A DNA stretch of 5,170 bases, taken from positions 1 through 5,170 of the forward strand of contig JASHRY010000176.1 in NCBI GenBank assembly GCA_030037105.1, read 5' to 3'. The position numbers and the translations under genes were made by a program. The notes beneath the pieces are model-generated. The model had not been told where the DNA came from. It made no database searches and saw nothing but the letters and a program-made list of their open reading frames with translations. Below are positions 5,167 to 5,170 of the stretch, in pieces. The stretch comes from Xanthobacteraceae bacterium (lineage in GTDB: Bacteria > Pseudomonadota > Alphaproteobacteria > Rhizobiales > Xanthobacteraceae). Every line of letters starts with the position of its first letter. Within the stretch, counting starts at the first letter, position 1.

Positions 5167-5170
5167 CGAA

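Overview
This GC-rich window looks like core chromosome of an alphaproteobacterium, most likely order Hyphomicrobiales (Rhizobiales). The clues are the gene content, the protein flavours (TR-type G4 box in Ffh, GLHAR-type HPr, tailed S16), the EIIA-Man/HPr pair without any visible sugar permease, and two kinds of palindromic intergenic repeat that are common in that order. The assignment is made by eye and has not been tested by a search.

Layout on the + strand: the 3' end of carA (carbamoyl-phosphate synthase small subunit) is followed by a 373-base spacer filled with hairpin-forming repeat units. Next comes ffh (SRP54 GTPase), a 160-base spacer carrying a large inverted repeat, and the tight cluster rpsP-rimM-trmD (ribosomal protein S16, 16S maturation factor, tRNA m1G37 methyltransferase). 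These genes link translation, ribosome assembly and co-translational membrane targeting. ffh and rpsP have clear Shine-Dalgarno sites; rimM and trmD do not. A 9-bp all-GC hairpin lies just before the trmD start, as if the two enzymes were made at a lower level than S16.

On the - strand, converging on trmD, is a compact three-gene set read from the right edge: an EIIA-Man-type phosphocarrier, HPr, and a YjbQ/UPF0047-family protein. The first junction is an ATGA overlap and the second a TGATG overlap, so the three are almost certainly one translationally coupled unit. In related bacteria this EIIA/HPr pair usually lies beside HPr kinase and acts in regulation rather than sugar uptake; the upstream neighbours are outside the window.

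I found no mobile element gene, CRISPR array, tRNA or rRNA, and no convincing undescribed system. The points most worth a second look are small: conservative Asp-to-Glu changes at key positions of Ffh (G4 box) and TrmD (residue 169), the hairpin before trmD, the missing rplS with an orphan ribosome-binding site after trmD, coupling of a YjbQ-family gene to ptsH, and the repeat architecture of the carA-ffh spacer.
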